A DNA stretch of 64,000 nt from Tessaracoccus sp. MC1679 (GTDB lineage: Bacteria > Actinomycetota > Actinomycetes > Propionibacteriales > Propionibacteriaceae), in contig NZ_JACJGB010000005.1 of NCBI RefSeq assembly GCF_014164775.1, forward strand, positions 248,001 through 312,000. Direction: 5' to 3'. How positions within the stretch are numbered: the stretch's first letter is position 1; each line of letters begins with the position of its first letter. Position numbers and translations under genes: made by a program. This document shows positions 1 to 9,540 of this stretch, piece after piece. A model generated the notes under the pieces. It was not told the origin of the DNA. It searched no databases and saw only the letters and a program-made list of their open reading frames with translations.

Positions 1-632
1 TCGCAGCCGGCGCCCGGGCCGCCTCCCAGGCGCTACTCGGCGCCGCGCGCAACGAGATCGGTGAGCGCTGCGGCCTCATCGACGCCGATGCCTGGAGCTT
101 CCTGTGGGTGGTCGACGCGCCGCTGTTCAAGCCCACCTCCGATGCGAAGGCAGAGGGCGATGTCGCGGTGGGCGAGGGCGCCTGGACGGCCGTGCACCAC
201 GCCTTCACCTCACCCAAGCCCGAGCACCTGGACACGTTCGACACCGCCCCCGGCGAGGCGCTGGCCTACGCCTACGACATCGTGTGCAACGGCAACGAGA
301 TCGGCGGAGGATCGATCCGTATCCATCGCCGTGACGTGCAGGAGCGCGTGTTCAAGGTGATGGGCATCGGCGCCGAGGAGGCGCAGGAGAAGTTCGGCTT
401 CCTCCTCGACGCGTTCCAGTTCGGCGCGCCGCCGCACGGGGGAATCGCCTTCGGCTGGGACCGGATCGTCGCGCTGCTCAGCAGGTCGGACTCGATCCGT
501 GACGTCATCGCGTTCCCGAAGAGCGGCGGCGGATTCGACCCGCTGACCCAGGCGCCGGCCCCGATCTCCGTGCAGCAGCGCAAGGAAGCGGGAGTCGACG
601 CGAAGCCCGAGGTGAAGGGCGTCACTGCCTGA
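1..632 (+). CDS. aspS: Aspartyl-tRNA synthetase, C-terminal part (gene starts before the window)
   Basis: The reading frame is open from base 3 to a TGA at 630-632 and gives about 209 residues. It charges tRNA-Asp (or tRNA-Asp/Asn) with aspartate in the cytoplasm. The visible part is the end of a bacterial class II AspRS: the stretch [19 protein letters not shown] is the family's active-site region, and [14 protein letters not shown] is class II motif 3 with its ATP-binding Arg. The sequence ends with the usual bacterial C-terminal tail ([19 protein letters not shown]). The N-terminal anticodon-binding domain and motifs 1-2 lie outside the window, so AspRS cannot be separated from the non-discriminating AspRS by residue inspection. 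No obvious U-rich terminator follows; a repeat-rich gene-free region does. Confidence 0.97.
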   Translation, partial: AAGARAASQALLGAARNEIGERCGLIDADAWSFLWVVDAPLFKPTSDAKAEGDVAVGEGAWTAVHHAFTSPKPEHLDTFDTAPGEALAYAYDIVCNGNEIGGGSIRIHRRDVQERVFKVMGIGAEEAQEKFGFLLDAFQFGAPPHGGIAFGWDRIVALLSRSDSIRDVIAFPKSGGGFDPLTQAPAPISVQQRKEAGVDAKPEVKGVTA

Positions 633-662
633 CAGCGACGCTCCGGTGCGCGGACCGCGAGT

Positions 663-846
663 CGATGCCCGGGCGGCCGCGGTCGACGCAGCGCCCCTGG
701 GGTCTTTGACCACCCAAACCGTCTCGGGCTCGGTCTTTCGATGCGCGGAGTCGAAAGCCGATGCCCGGGCGGCCGCGATCGACGGATCTTGCTGCTGCTC
801 TGGCCTCGCGGGGCTCGGGTGGTTGAGGCCGCCCGGGCATCGGCTT
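663..846. repeat. Short repeat modules with a 20-bp perfect inverted repeat
   Basis: A 19-base module, cgatgcccgggcggccgcg, occurs at 663-681 and again at 759-777. Its core recurs inverted: aagccgatgcccgggcggcc at 755-774 is the exact reverse complement of 827-846, with 52 bp between the arms. The region lies in the gene-free gap between aspS and the convergent exporter gene, and the frames through it look like Arg/Pro/Ala-rich shadows. It could be a degenerate dispersed repeat or a folded 3' region; function unknown. Confidence 0.75.
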
Positions 847-1020
847 GCGCCTCCCCGCACTGGTTCGGCGGTGGCGCGGCCCGGTCCGGGTGCGCCTCGT
901 CAGGGCGGCCCTGGCGCAAGTTCGTCCAAGCGGGACGCCAGTTGGGCGATCGTCGGGCTGGGCATCACTGCGCCGAGCCGCCCCCACGAGTCGCGCCCTC
1001 ATCTGCGGCTCTCCCGCGGG

Positions 1021-1108
1021 TTGAGCCGGGCCGAGCCGCGAAGCGGCGCAGCCCGCGTCGACTTGGGTTGAGCCGGGCCGAGCCGCGAAGCGGCGCAGCC
1101 CGCGTCGA
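1021..1108. repeat. Two tandem 41-bp copies of a hairpin-forming repeat
   Basis: Positions 1021-1061 and 1068-1108 are identical 41-mers with a 47-bp period. Each begins TTGAGCC and ends GCGTCGA, and each contains GCCGC-GAA-GCGGC as the core of a longer imperfect stem. The second copy is followed by aacc, giving a GGTTGAGCC...GTCGAAACC frame. That frame resembles dispersed intergenic palindromes I associate with some high-GC actinobacteria (recollection, not checked). The repeats sit between the 3' ends of aspS and the exporter gene, so they may also act as a bidirectional terminator. Apart from these repeats and those at 663-846, the 633-1175 gap shows nothing recognisable. Confidence 0.8.
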
Positions 1109-1175
1109 AACCGACGCGAGGGTGTAGCAGGACCCAGTTGAGTTTCAGGACCGGCGTGACCCGACAGGAATTCGG

Positions 1176-2402
1176 TCAGCCGCCGAGGATGTTGGGGACG
1201 CTGCGCGGGCGAAGGACGAGCCACAGCGCGGAGGTGGCCAGCAGCGCGCAGATCAGGATCCCCATACCCATCGGCACGGCGCTGGTCATCGCGAACAGCC
1301 CGATCAGCGGGCCCACCGTCGACCCGACCACCTGAGTGACGGCACCCATCAGGGAGGCTGCAGTCCCGGAGTGCTGGCGATGGTTGTGCAGCAGGAGGAT
1401 CTGCCCACAGGGCGCGGACAGGCCGAACCCGAAGGTCAGGATCCACAGCGCGGGCACCAGGGGCACGAAGCCGACGTTCGCGGCGTCAACCACCAGCACC
1501 GCGACACCCGACGTCACCATCAACGACGTGGCCAGGACCAGCACCCACTGCGGACCCCAGCGCTGCGCCAGCCGGCTGCCGAGTTGGACGCCGACGAAGA
1601 CGCCGAAGGAGCAGATCGCGAAGACCGTGCCGAAGCCTCTGGGGGAGAGGCCGTACACCTCCTGCAGGAGCACCGACGAGCTGGCCACGTAGGAGAACAG
1701 CGCGCCGAAGGAGAATGCCGCCACGAGGATGGCTCCCAGCGCCATCCGGTCGGCGAACACCGCCCGGAAGGCCAGGCCGACCGGCTTCAGCCCACCGCGG
1801 CTCCGCTCCGACGGCGGCCGCGTCTCCACCGTCATCACGACGATGAGCACGATCACGACGGAGCCGTAGGCCGCGAGCCCCCAGAACACTCCCCGCCAGT
1901 CCGTGAAGCTGACCATCCAGGAGCCGACGATGGGCGCGACGATCGGCGCAAGGCCGGAGATCAGGGCAAGTCTCGACAGCATCACCACGAGCGGGCGCCC
2001 GCTGAACAGGTCGCGTGCCATCGCCATCGCCACCACCGCGCCACCCGCCGCGCCCACGCCCTGCAGCAGCCGCATGGCCGTGAGGAACTCGATGCTGGGA
2101 GCCACCGCCACCAGCACGGAGGACACCACGTGCAGGATCGAGCAGACGATGAGAGGGAGTCGCCGGCCCAGTCGGTCACTGAGGGGGCCGACCAGCAGCT
2201 GCCCGGTGGCGAACCCCAGCGTGGTGGCCGACAGGGTCAGCTGGACCTGCGCGTCGGAGATCCCGAGGTCAGTTTTGAGCGCCGGGAAGGCGGGAAGATA
2301 GAGGTCGATGGTGAACGGACCGAGGCCCGTCAGCATGCCGAGGGTGACGATGATCGCTATGCGACGACGTCGCGAGAATGTGTTGCCGAGGTGGGAAGCC
2401 AC
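1176..2402 (-). CDS. Bcr/CflA-type MFS drug exporter
   Basis: A 408-residue integral membrane protein with about 12 hydrophobic segments, the normal size for the major facilitator superfamily. TM1 carries [11 protein letters not shown], the signature region of the Bcr/CflA drug-resistance branch. The loop between TM2 and TM3 has [10 protein letters not shown], the MFS motif A. It probably exports small toxic compounds in exchange for protons; the substrate cannot be read from sequence. The GTG start is supported by a TAGGAT hexamer ending 8 nt upstream (leaderless arrangement). The gene is divergent from rarA and convergent with aspS across the repeat region. No cognate regulator is adjacent. 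Confidence 0.88.
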   Translation of the reverse strand: MASHLGNTFSRRRRIAIIVTLGMLTGLGPFTIDLYLPAFPALKTDLGISDAQVQLTLSATTLGFATGQLLVGPLSDRLGRRLPLIVCSILHVVSSVLVAVAPSIEFLTAMRLLQGVGAAGGAVVAMAMARDLFSGRPLVVMLSRLALISGLAPIVAPIVGSWMVSFTDWRGVFWGLAAYGSVVIVLIVVMTVETRPPSERSRGGLKPVGLAFRAVFADRMALGAILVAAFSFGALFSYVASSSVLLQEVYGLSPRGFGTVFAICSFGVFVGVQLGSRLAQRWGPQWVLVLATSLMVTSGVAVLVVDAANVGFVPLVPALWILTFGFGLSAPCGQILLLHNHRQHSGTAASLMGAVTQVVGSTVGPLIGLFAMTSAVPMGMGILICALLATSALWLVLRPRSVPNILGG

Positions 2403-2410
2403 AACGGATC

Positions 2411-2416
2411 ATCCTA
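2411..2416 (-). promoter_or_regulatory. -10 element (TAGGAT) for the Bcr-type exporter, leaderless spacing
   Basis: On the minus strand TAGGAT is followed by 8 nt and the GTG start, so transcription should begin at or next to the start codon. The hexamer lies in the 10-bp palindrome ATCCTAGGAT (2411-2420), so a TAGGAT also faces rarA. Confidence 0.6.
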
Positions 2417-2450
2417 GGATGGTTTGGGATTCAAACAAACTCGGCCGGGC

Positions 2451-2456
2451 TAGAGT
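2451..2456 (+). promoter_or_regulatory. -10 element (TAGAGT) for rarA, leaderless spacing
   Basis: TAGAGT precedes the ATG at 2465 by 8 nt. No Shine-Dalgarno run fits between them, which favours a leaderless transcript. Confidence 0.6.
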
Positions 2457-2464
2457 GGCGGGCG

Positions 2465-3874
2465 ATGAGCTTCGACCTTTTCGGCAACCCGGACCCCACC
2501 CCGCCCACGCGGGGCGGCTCGCTGAGCGACGCCACCAACCCGCAGGCGCCGCTCGCCGTGCGGCTGCGGCCACGGACCCTGGACGAGATCGTCGGGCAGC
2601 AGCAGCTCCTCGCTGCGGGCTCGCCGCTGAGGCGGCTGGCCGACGGGCAGCCGATGTCGGTGTTCCTGTGGGGGCCCCCAGGGGTGGGGAAGACGACCAT
2701 CGCCTCGGTGGTCTCTCAGGCCACGAACCGCCGCTTCGTCGAACTGTCCGCCGTCACCGCAGGCATCAAGGAGGTCCGCGCCGAGCTGGAGACCGCCCGC
2801 CGGGAGCTGGCCCGTGGGCACGCCACGGTGCTGTTCGTCGACGAGGTGCACCGCTTCTCCAAGGCGCAACAGGACGTGCTGTTGCCGGCGGTGGAGAACC
2901 GGCTGGTCACCCTGATCGCCGCCACCACTGAGAACCCCTCGTTCTCGGTCATCTCGCCGCTGCTGTCGCGTTCGCTGCTGCTGCGGCTCCAGCCACTCAC
3001 CGCCGCAGACCTGGGCGCGTTGCTCGATCGGGCGTTGACCGACGAGCGCGGGCTCCGTCGCGCCTCGGGGGAGCCGTTCGTGTTGACCGGCGAGGGCAGG
3101 GACCTCATCCTCCGGCTCTCCGGCGGTGACGCGCGGCGCGCGTTGACCTACCTGGAGGAGTCCGCCGCGGCCGCTGTCGCCCTGGGACGAGAGGAGATCG
3201 ACGAGGCCGCCGTCGAGTCCTCCGCGGACAGGGCGGCCGTGCGCTACGACCGCGACGGGGACCAGCACTACGACATCATCTCGGCGTTCATCAAGTCCAT
3301 CAGGGGCTCGGACGTCGACGCGGCGCTGCACTACCTGGCGCGCATGCTGGAGGCCGGCGAGGATCCCCGGTTCATCGCGAGGCGGCTGATGATCTCCGCC
3401 TCCGAGGACATCGGCATGGCCGCCTCTGGGGTGCTGCAGACGTGCGTGGCGGCCGCCCAGTCCGTGCAGCTGCTGGGGATGCCGGAGGCTCGGATCACGC
3501 TGGCGCACGCCACGGTCGCGGCGGCCACCGCGCCGAAGTCCAACGCGGCCTATCTCGCTCTCGACGAGGCCATCGCAGACGTCAGGCGCGGCAAGGGCGG
3601 GCTCGTCCCCGCCCACCTCCGCGACGCCCACTACGCCGGCGCGGAGAAGCTGGGCCACGGCCAGGGCTACCGCTACCCGCACGACTTCCCGCACGGCGTC
3701 GTCGCCCAGGCCTACCTGCCCGAGGACCTTGAGGGAACCGAGTACTACCGGCCCACGGCCCACGGCCAGGAGGCCGCCATCGCTGAGCGCGTCTCGCTGC
3801 TGCGCGGGCTGCTGGCGGGAGAGCCGTCGGCTAGAGTTACGCCGTCCGTAGATCCAAGGAGGACAGGACCATGA
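2465..3874 (+). CDS. rarA: Replication-associated recombination protein RarA (MgsA/YcaJ)
   Basis: A 469-residue AAA+ ATPase of the RarA/MgsA/WRNIP1 family, which acts at stalled replication forks together with SSB and RecA-dependent repair. Walker A is GPPGVGKT at residues 70-77; Walker B is [10 protein letters not shown]; sensor 1 lies in [10 protein letters not shown], and [10 protein letters not shown] carries the arginine-finger region. The C-terminal half has the tetramerisation domain with [10 protein letters not shown] and [18 protein letters not shown] motifs. I chose ATG 2465 (MSFDLFG) over an upstream in-frame codon because family members start this way and a -10 element lies 8 nt upstream. 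The stop overlaps the next start (ATGA). Confidence 0.95.
   Translation: MSFDLFGNPDPTPPTRGGSLSDATNPQAPLAVRLRPRTLDEIVGQQQLLAAGSPLRRLADGQPMSVFLWGPPGVGKTTIASVVSQATNRRFVELSAVTAGIKEVRAELETARRELARGHATVLFVDEVHRFSKAQQDVLLPAVENRLVTLIAATTENPSFSVISPLLSRSLLLRLQPLTAADLGALLDRALTDERGLRRASGEPFVLTGEGRDLILRLSGGDARRALTYLEESAAAAVALGREEIDEAAVESSADRAAVRYDRDGDQHYDIISAFIKSIRGSDVDAALHYLARMLEAGEDPRFIARRLMISASEDIGMAASGVLQTCVAAAQSVQLLGMPEARITLAHATVAAATAPKSNAAYLALDEAIADVRRGKGGLVPAHLRDAHYAGAEKLGHGQGYRYPHDFPHGVVAQAYLPEDLEGTEYYRPTAHGQEAAIAERVSLLRGLLAGEPSARVTPSVDPRRTGP
3832..3837 (+). promoter_or_regulatory. Possible internal -10 element (TAGAGT) for the DUF948 gene
   Basis: TAGAGT lies inside the end of rarA, 33 nt before the DUF948 start. 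It is followed by a strong ribosome binding site, AAGGAGG at 3856-3862, 8 nt from the ATG. It may let the downstream alaS cluster be transcribed independently of rarA. Confidence 0.4.
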
Positions 3875-4245
3875 CCGTTGGAGACATCGCCGCTCTGATC
3901 GCCGCGATCGCGCTGTGCGTGCTGGTGGCACTGTTGGCCGTGCCGCTGCTCAAGCTGAGCCGCGTGCTGGACGAGGCGCGCCTGACGGTGCGCGACGTCG
4001 GCCACAACTCGGTGCCCATCCTGCAGGAGCTCAAGGGCACCGTCGTGGCCACCAACGAGGAGCTCGCCAAGCTCAGCCTGGTGACCGACGACGTGAGCAA
4101 GGCCTCCGGTCACGCCACGGTGGTCACCGAGAACGCCGCCCAGATGTCCACCCTGTTCGCGGCCACCCTCGGCGGCCCGCTCGTCAAGACAGCTGCCTTC
4201 AGCTACGGCATCCGCAAGGCCTTCCAGGGACGGAAGAAGAAATGA
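3871..4245 (+). CDS. DUF948-family membrane-anchored protein
   Basis: A 124-residue protein with one N-terminal membrane helix (about residues 8-28) and a soluble, probably helical remainder. The pattern matches DUF948 proteins ([15 protein letters not shown] followed by an [20 protein letters not shown] helical repeat). In many Actinobacteria this gene sits directly before alaS, as here. Function unknown; a role near the cell envelope is only inferred from topology. Start ATG 3871 overlaps the rarA stop and has an AAGGAGG site. The stop overlaps the next gene (ATGA). Confidence 0.85.
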   Translation: MTVGDIAALIAAIALCVLVALLAVPLLKLSRVLDEARLTVRDVGHNSVPILQELKGTVVATNEELAKLSLVTDDVSKASGHATVVTENAAQMSTLFAATLGGPLVKTAAFSYGIRKAFQGRKKK

Positions 4246-4475
4246 GCCGCCTGTTCTGGATCGTCGTCGGCGCCGGGCTGGCCGTCTTCCTGATGCTCCG
4301 CGGCAAAGAACTGCTCCATCGACTGACCCCGAAGGGCGTCCAGGAGCAGGTCGTCGAGAAGGGTCACGAGGCCGCAGCAAGCTTCGGTGACTTCATGGGG
4401 ACATTCCGCGCCGCCATGTCCCAGCGCGAGGCCGAGCTCCGCCACGAGCTCAACATCCCCGCCACCACCCACTGA
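4242..4475 (+). CDS. Small membrane-anchored conserved protein (DUF6167-like)
   Basis: A 77-residue protein starting [19 protein letters not shown], one membrane helix followed by a charged amphipathic tail that ends soon after EAELRHELNIP. A short protein of this shape usually lies between DUF948 and alaS in Actinobacteria; I believe it corresponds to DUF6167, from memory only. ATG 4242 overlaps the DUF948 stop by 4 nt, and alaS starts 19 nt downstream, so the three are probably cotranscribed. Function unknown. Confidence 0.75.
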   Translation: MSRLFWIVVGAGLAVFLMLRGKELLHRLTPKGVQEQVVEKGHEAAASFGDFMGTFRAAMSQREAELRHELNIPATTH

Positions 4476-4494
4476 CCACTCAAGGGACCCCTCA

Positions 4495-7146
4495 ATGAAG
4501 ACCTCCGAGATCCGGAGCCGTTTCGTCGACTTCTTCGCCGCGAACGGCCACACGGTGGTGCCCAGCGCGTCGCTGCTCTACAACGACCCCACGCTGCTGT
4601 TCGTCAACGCAGGCATGGTTCCCTTCAAGCCGTACTTCCTCGGGGACGAGCCTGCACCGTTCAAGCGGGCCGTGTCGTCGCAGAAGTGCGTCCGGACGCT
4701 GGACATCGACGAGGTGGGCAAGACCACCCGACACGGCACGTTCTTCCAGATGCTGGGCAACTTCGCGTTCGGCGACTACTTCAAGGAAGGCGCCATCAAC
4801 TACGCCTGGGAGCTGGTCACAGGTTCCGAGGCCGACGGCTGCTGGGGCTTCGACCCGGACAAGGTGTGGGTGACCGCGCTCTACGGCGATCAGGAGACCA
4901 TCGACCTCTGGCAGCAGGTGGGCGTGCCCCGCGAGCACATCCAGGAGCGTGGCCTGAAGGACAACTACTGGCACATGGGCGTCCCCGGCCCCGGTGGGCC
5001 CTGCTCCGAGATCTACATCGATCGCGGACCGGCCTTCGGCGCCGACGGCGGGCCCGAGGCGGACGAGGACCGCTTCCTCGAGATCTGGAATCTCGTCTTC
5101 CAGCAGGAGGAGCTCTCCGCGGTGCGCAAGAAGGACGACTTCGACGTCCTCCGGCCCCTGCCCAGCCAGAACATCGACACCGGCTCCGGCCTTGAGCGCG
5201 TCGCCCTCCTCAAGCAGGGGGTGGCCAACATGTACGAGATCGACGAGGTGTTCCCGGTCATCGCCAAGGCCGCCGAGCTCTCCGGGCGCGCTTACGGCGC
5301 GGACCCGGCAGACGACGTGCGCTTCCGCGTGGTGGCGGACCACGTGCGGTCCTCCCTCATGTTGATGACCGACGGCGTCACCCCCGGCAACGAGGCGCGC
5401 GGCTACGTGCTTCGCCGCCTGCTGCGCCGGGTGATCCGCTCCATGCGCCTCCTCGGCGTCGGCGATCCAGTGTTGGGTGAGCTGCTGCCGGTGTCGCGGG
5501 ATCTCATGCGCGTCTCCTACCCCGAAATCGACGAGAACTGGACCCGCGTGTCCCAGGCCGCGGCAGCGGAGGAGGCGTCCTTCCGCCGCACCCTCCAAGC
5601 CGGCACGGTCATGTTCGACACGGCGGTCGCCGAGGCCAAGGGACGCGCGGCGTCGTCGCTGGCCGGGCCCCAGGCGTTCCAGCTGCACGACACCTACGGC
5701 TTCCCGATCGATCTGACCATGGAGATGGCCTCCGAACAGGGCCTGAGCGTGGACCGGGCGAAGTTCGACGAGCTCATGAAGGAGCAGAAGGAGCGCGCTC
5801 GGGCCGACGCGAAGGCCAAGAAGGGCGCGGCCACCTCCATGGACGCGTACCGGGCGCAGCGCGACCGCGGCGAGGTACCGTTCCTCGGCTACACAGACCT
5901 CGACGTCTCCACCCGCATCCGCGGCATCATCGCGGGCGGGACCGCAGCTGACAGAGCCCTCGACGGCACCACCGTCGAGATCGTGCTCGAGGAGACCCCC
6001 TTCTACGCTGAGGCCGGAGGCCAGGACGCGGACCGCGGCACCATTGTCGGGGAGGGCTTCACACTGGAGGTCCTCGACGTCCAGAAGCCCGTGCCCGGGT
6101 TGACGGTGCACCGCGTGGAGGTCTTCGGGGAACTCACCCTCGGCTCCGCCGCGGACGCGCGGGTCGACGCCGCCGCCAGGCACGGCGCCAGTCAGGCCCA
6201 CACGGCCACCCACATCGTGCACGCGGCGCTGCGGGAGCTGGTCGGCCCCACCGCCACCCAGGCCGGGTCCTACAACAAGCCCGGCTACATGCGCTTCGAC
6301 TTCTCCTCGGCCAAGGGGCTCTCCGAGCAGCTGAAGTCCGAGGTGGAGGCCCGCGCCAACCAGGCCATCGCGGACAACTTCGCCGTCACAGCGCAGCAGA
6401 TGCCGCTGGAGCAGGCCAAGGCGCTGGGCGCCATGGCCATGTTCGGCGAGAAGTACCCCCCGATGGTGCGCATGGTGGAGCTCTCCGGCCCATGGTCGCG
6501 TGAGCTGTGCGGCGGCACCCACGTGGCCACCACAGCCGAGATCGGCGTGCTCAACCTCCTCACCGAGTCCTCGATCGGCTCGGGTGTCCGGCGGGTGGAG
6601 GCCCTGGTGGCCCACGACGCGTTCGCGAAGTTCGCGGCCGAGCGGGCGCTGGTCTCGCAGCTGACCGACACCCTGCGGGTTCAGCCTGACCAGCTCGTCG
6701 GGAGGGTGGAGCGCCTCGTCGCCCAGCTGAAGGAGGCGGAGAAGCACATCGCCGCTCTCAACTCGGAGCGCCTGCTTGCCACCGCGTCGTCGCTGGCCGA
6801 GCGCGTGCAGGACGTCGCCGGCGTGCGGTTCCTCGGACTCGAGGTGCCCGGTGTCGCGGGCGCGGACCTGCGCACCCTGACGCTGGACCTGCGCGAACGC
6901 CTGGGTTCGGCCGCCGCGGTGGTGGCGCTCGTGGGCGGGACTGACAAGCCGAGCGCCATCGTCGCCACCAACGACGCGGCGCGCGGACTCGGGCTGCGGG
7001 CCGGCCAGCTGATCGGAGTCGCGTGCGCGGCGCTGGGCGGTAAGGGCGGCGGCAAGGACGACCTCGCCCAGGGCGGCGGCACGAACCCGTCGGCGGCCCC
7101 CGAGGCGATCGCCGCTGTGCGGCGAGCCCTGGAGACGCGTGCCTGA
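4495..7146 (+). CDS. alaS: Alanyl-tRNA synthetase
   Basis: 883 residues, the normal full length. It charges tRNA-Ala and edits mischarged Ser/Gly. The N-terminal class II catalytic domain begins MKTSEIRSRFVDFF and includes FVNAGMVPFKPYFLG and the ATP-binding core. The editing domain carries the zinc/active-site motifs HTATHIVH and CGGTHV. The C-terminal C-Ala domain ends in a GGxGGGKDDLAQGGG-type Gly-rich segment. I chose ATG 4495 because upstream in-frame codons fall inside the previous gene and MKTSEIR is the conserved start; an AGGGA-type ribosome site precedes it. The stop overlaps ruvX by 8 nt. Confidence 0.98.
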   Translation: MKTSEIRSRFVDFFAANGHTVVPSASLLYNDPTLLFVNAGMVPFKPYFLGDEPAPFKRAVSSQKCVRTLDIDEVGKTTRHGTFFQMLGNFAFGDYFKEGAINYAWELVTGSEADGCWGFDPDKVWVTALYGDQETIDLWQQVGVPREHIQERGLKDNYWHMGVPGPGGPCSEIYIDRGPAFGADGGPEADEDRFLEIWNLVFQQEELSAVRKKDDFDVLRPLPSQNIDTGSGLERVALLKQGVANMYEIDEVFPVIAKAAELSGRAYGADPADDVRFRVVADHVRSSLMLMTDGVTPGNEARGYVLRRLLRRVIRSMRLLGVGDPVLGELLPVSRDLMRVSYPEIDENWTRVSQAAAAEEASFRRTLQAGTVMFDTAVAEAKGRAASSLAGPQAFQLHDTYGFPIDLTMEMASEQGLSVDRAKFDELMKEQKERARADAKAKKGAATSMDAYRAQRDRGEVPFLGYTDLDVSTRIRGIIAGGTAADRALDGTTVEIVLEETPFYAEAGGQDADRGTIVGEGFTLEVLDVQKPVPGLTVHRVEVFGELTLGSAADARVDAAARHGASQAHTATHIVHAALRELVGPTATQAGSYNKPGYMRFDFSSAKGLSEQLKSEVEARANQAIADNFAVTAQQMPLEQAKALGAMAMFGEKYPPMVRMVELSGPWSRELCGGTHVATTAEIGVLNLLTESSIGSGVRRVEALVAHDAFAKFAAERALVSQLTDTLRVQPDQLVGRVERLVAQLKEAEKHIAALNSERLLATASSLAERVQDVAGVRFLGLEVPGVAGADLRTLTLDLRERLGSAAAVVALVGGTDKPSAIVATNDAARGLGLRAGQLIGVACAALGGKGGGKDDLAQGGGTNPSAAPEAIAAVRRALETRA

Positions 7147-7600
7147 GGGCGCCAGGCTGGGCATCGACTGGGGCAAGGCACGGATCGGTGTGGCGGCCAG
7201 CAACCGGCGCACCTCCTTCGCCTATCCCGTCGAGACGGTCGTCGCCGGTCCCGACGAGTTGAGCAGGCTCGCGGCCCTGATCGCCGAGCACGACGCCGAC
7301 GTTGTCTACATCGGGCTTCCGCTGACGCTCGCCGGGACTCACGCCCTGGCCGCCGAGTACGTCTCGGCGAAGGCAGCAGCCTTGGCCGCGGCGGTCTCTC
7401 CCATCCCGGTGCTGCTCGTCGACGAGCGGATGAGCACGGTGTCGGCATCACGTAGTCTGGGGAGCGCGGGCCGCCGGGCCAAGCACCAGCGCAGCGTGAT
7501 CGATCAGGCCGCGGCCGTCGAGATCCTCCAGAGGGCCATCGACGCCGAGGAGCGCCAGGGGGCACCGGTCGGGGAGCCCGCGCTGAAGGAGGAATCGTGA
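7139..7600 (+). CDS. ruvX: Putative pre-16S rRNA nuclease / Holliday junction resolvase-like YqgF
   Basis: 153 residues with the RNase H-like fold of the YqgF/RuvX family. In bacteria this family processes the 5' end of 16S rRNA. Visible motifs: the first acidic strand GIDWGKARIGVA, the GLPLTLAGTHA loop, DERMSTVSA with a catalytic Asp/Glu pair, and C-terminal VIDQAAAVEILQ with the last Asp. All three acidic positions are present. A Trp follows the first catalytic Asp where I more often see Val, Pro or Tyr. The GTG start at 7139 overlaps the alaS end, and the stop overlaps mltG (GTGA), indicating translational coupling. Confidence 0.93.
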   Translation: MPEGARLGIDWGKARIGVAASNRRTSFAYPVETVVAGPDELSRLAALIAEHDADVVYIGLPLTLAGTHALAAEYVSAKAAALAAAVSPIPVLLVDERMSTVSASRSLGSAGRRAKHQRSVIDQAAAVEILQRAIDAEERQGAPVGEPALKEES

Positions 7601-8712
7601 GCCCACGTTTGGTCGACAACGACAGCGCGCTGAACTGGCGCAAGATCGGTTACTACGGCCGCAGCGCGTTCGCCGTGCTGCTGTCGCTCGCGGTCCTGGT
7701 GGGCGGCGGCTGGTTCGTCTACGACAAGGTCAACGACGCCTACATCGCCTGGCGCACCGAGGACGACTACCTCGGCGAGGGCCTGGAGCCGGTGCAGGTC
7801 GTCATCCCCAGCGGTGCCACCATCACCCAGATCGGCGACCTCCTGGTGGAGGCGGACGTGGTGAAGTCCACCCGCACCTTCCGGCAGGTGGCCCAGCGCA
7901 GCGGCGAGTCGAACCAGCTGCAGGCAGGCCGCTTCAACCTGAAGACGCAGCTGCCTGCCCAGACCGCGTTCGACATGCTGCTGGATCCAGCCAACCAGCA
8001 GCGCCTGATGGTGACGCTGCCGGAGGGAACCACGACCCTCGAACAGATCTCCTACATCACCGAGAAGACGGGGCTCACCGCGGAAGAGCTCACCGCGGCG
8101 GCCACGGACACCAGCGCCTTCCCGCTCCCTGCCTATGCCGCTGGAAGGCTGGAGGGTTTCCTCTTCCCCTCGACCTACGCGGTGCAGGAGCCACCTCAGG
8201 CGGCGGCCATCCTCGCCAGTCAGGTGAAGCAGTTCAACGTCATCGCCGAGGCGATCAGCCTGGAGGGACGCGCTGCCGAGATGGCGGTGGAACCCCTCAG
8301 CGTGGTGACCATCGCCTCGATCATCGCCAGCGAGGTCAACCAGGCTGAGGATCAGCCGAAGGTGGCGGCCGTCATCTACAACCGCCTGGAGCAGGGAATG
8401 CCGCTTCAGATGGACTCCACCGTCCATTACGCGGTGGGGAAGTCCGGCCGGGTCACCACCACGGCCGAGGACCGGGCCACCGAGTCGCCCTACAACACCT
8501 ACCTCAACACCGGCCTCCCGCCGGGACCGATCAGCAACCCTGGCCAGACGGCTTTGGAGGCGGCGCTGGCCCCGGCAGACATCGCCTCCCTGTTCTTCGT
8601 GACGGTGGACCTGGACACGGGCGAGACCCGCTTCGCGGACACGCTCGAGGAGCACAACGCCAACGTCGCGCTCTTCCAGGCGTGGTGTCAGGCCAACACG
8701 GGCCGATGCTGA
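7597..8712 (+). CDS. mltG: Endolytic peptidoglycan transglycosylase MltG (YceG-like)
   Basis: 371 residues. A short cytoplasmic N-terminus is followed by one membrane helix (about residues 24-44) and an extracellular YceG domain. The enzyme cleaves nascent glycan strands and is thought to set their length. The catalytic Glu is E246 in IASIIASEVNQAED. The LEGFLFPSTY and SPYNTYLNTGLPPGPISNPG blocks are the other family signatures. GTG start; the stop overlaps aroE (ATGCTGA). Confidence 0.95.
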   Translation: MSPRLVDNDSALNWRKIGYYGRSAFAVLLSLAVLVGGGWFVYDKVNDAYIAWRTEDDYLGEGLEPVQVVIPSGATITQIGDLLVEADVVKSTRTFRQVAQRSGESNQLQAGRFNLKTQLPAQTAFDMLLDPANQQRLMVTLPEGTTTLEQISYITEKTGLTAEELTAAATDTSAFPLPAYAAGRLEGFLFPSTYAVQEPPQAAAILASQVKQFNVIAEAISLEGRAAEMAVEPLSVVTIASIIASEVNQAEDQPKVAAVIYNRLEQGMPLQMDSTVHYAVGKSGRVTTTAEDRATESPYNTYLNTGLPPGPISNPGQTALEAALAPADIASLFFVTVDLDTGETRFADTLEEHNANVALFQAWCQANTGRC

Positions 8713-9527
8713 GGAGACGCTGCGGGGTGATCGGGGATCCGGCCGGGCACTCGCTCTCGCCGGCCATCCACCGCGCCGGCTATGAAGCGAACTCACTGGT
8801 GTGGGCCTACGAGGCCTACAGCGTTCCCCCCGCGGAGCTTGACGGCTTCGTCCGGGCGCGGATCCAGGATCCGGTCTGGGCGGGCCTGAGCGTGACCGCC
8901 CCGCACAAGGAGGCCATCCTCGCCTTCGGGGAGGCCGACGAGCCCACCCGGCTGCTGGGCGCGGGCAACACGATCGTTTTCGGCGGCGAGGGTGCGCGGG
9001 TGTTCAACACCGACGTGCCCGGCTTCGTCCGCGCGTGGCGTGCGCATGGGCTGGACTCGCCCACCACGGCAGCCATCCTCGGCAACGGCGCCACCGCCCG
9101 CTCGATCCTCCTGGCGCTGGCCGGGCTCGGCATCCGGGAGGTGCGGATCCTGGCCAGACGCCCGGAGCGCGCCGCCGGGATCCTGGAACTGGCTGCCACC
9201 CTGGGGGTCTTCGCCGAGGTACACGGCCTGGACGAGGCCCCCGTCGATGTGGATCTGCTCGCCAACACCATCCCCGCCGCCGCCACGAGGCCGCACGCCC
9301 CCGCCCTGGCCGGGGCGGCGAAGGTGATTTTCGACGCTGTCTACGACCCATGGCCGACGCCCCTGGGTGAGGCGGCCGCCACGGCAGGACGCGTCGCGTT
9401 GAACGGTCTGGACCTGTTGGCGGGTCAGGCGGTGGACCAGTTCTTCCTCCTGACCGGCGCCCGCGTGAGCTTCGAGGCGTGCCGGTCCGCCGCCGAGCAG
9501 GAACTGAGGCGCCGCGCCGGTCTCTGA
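8706..9527 (+). CDS. aroE: Shikimate dehydrogenase
   Basis: Reduces 3-dehydroshikimate to shikimate with NADPH, the fourth step of the shikimate pathway. 273 residues from ATG 8706. [13 protein letters not shown] is the shikimate-binding signature, and LSVTAPHKE contains the catalytic Lys. FNTDVPGF carries the conserved Asp, and GNGATARS is the nucleotide-binding glycine loop (usually GAGGAA). I preferred 8706 to an ATG 24 nt upstream because [12 protein letters not shown] puts the signature at the usual distance and gives a 7-nt overlap with mltG. It leads the aroE-aroC-aroK-aroB group. Confidence 0.94.
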   Translation: MLRRRCGVIGDPAGHSLSPAIHRAGYEANSLVWAYEAYSVPPAELDGFVRARIQDPVWAGLSVTAPHKEAILAFGEADEPTRLLGAGNTIVFGGEGARVFNTDVPGFVRAWRAHGLDSPTTAAILGNGATARSILLALAGLGIREVRILARRPERAAGILELAATLGVFAEVHGLDEAPVDVDLLANTIPAAATRPHAPALAGAAKVIFDAVYDPWPTPLGEAAATAGRVALNGLDLLAGQAVDQFFLLTGARVSFEACRSAAEQELRRRAGL

Positions 9528-9540
9528 CACAATGGCGCGC

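Noticed and set aside
1021-1108. CRISPR array
   Set aside because: Only two repeat copies with a 6-bp gap; no spacers and no cas genes.
4492-7212. A 906-codon open frame opposite alaS
   Set aside because: Antisense shadow; no motif, and it spans alaS and the ruvX start.
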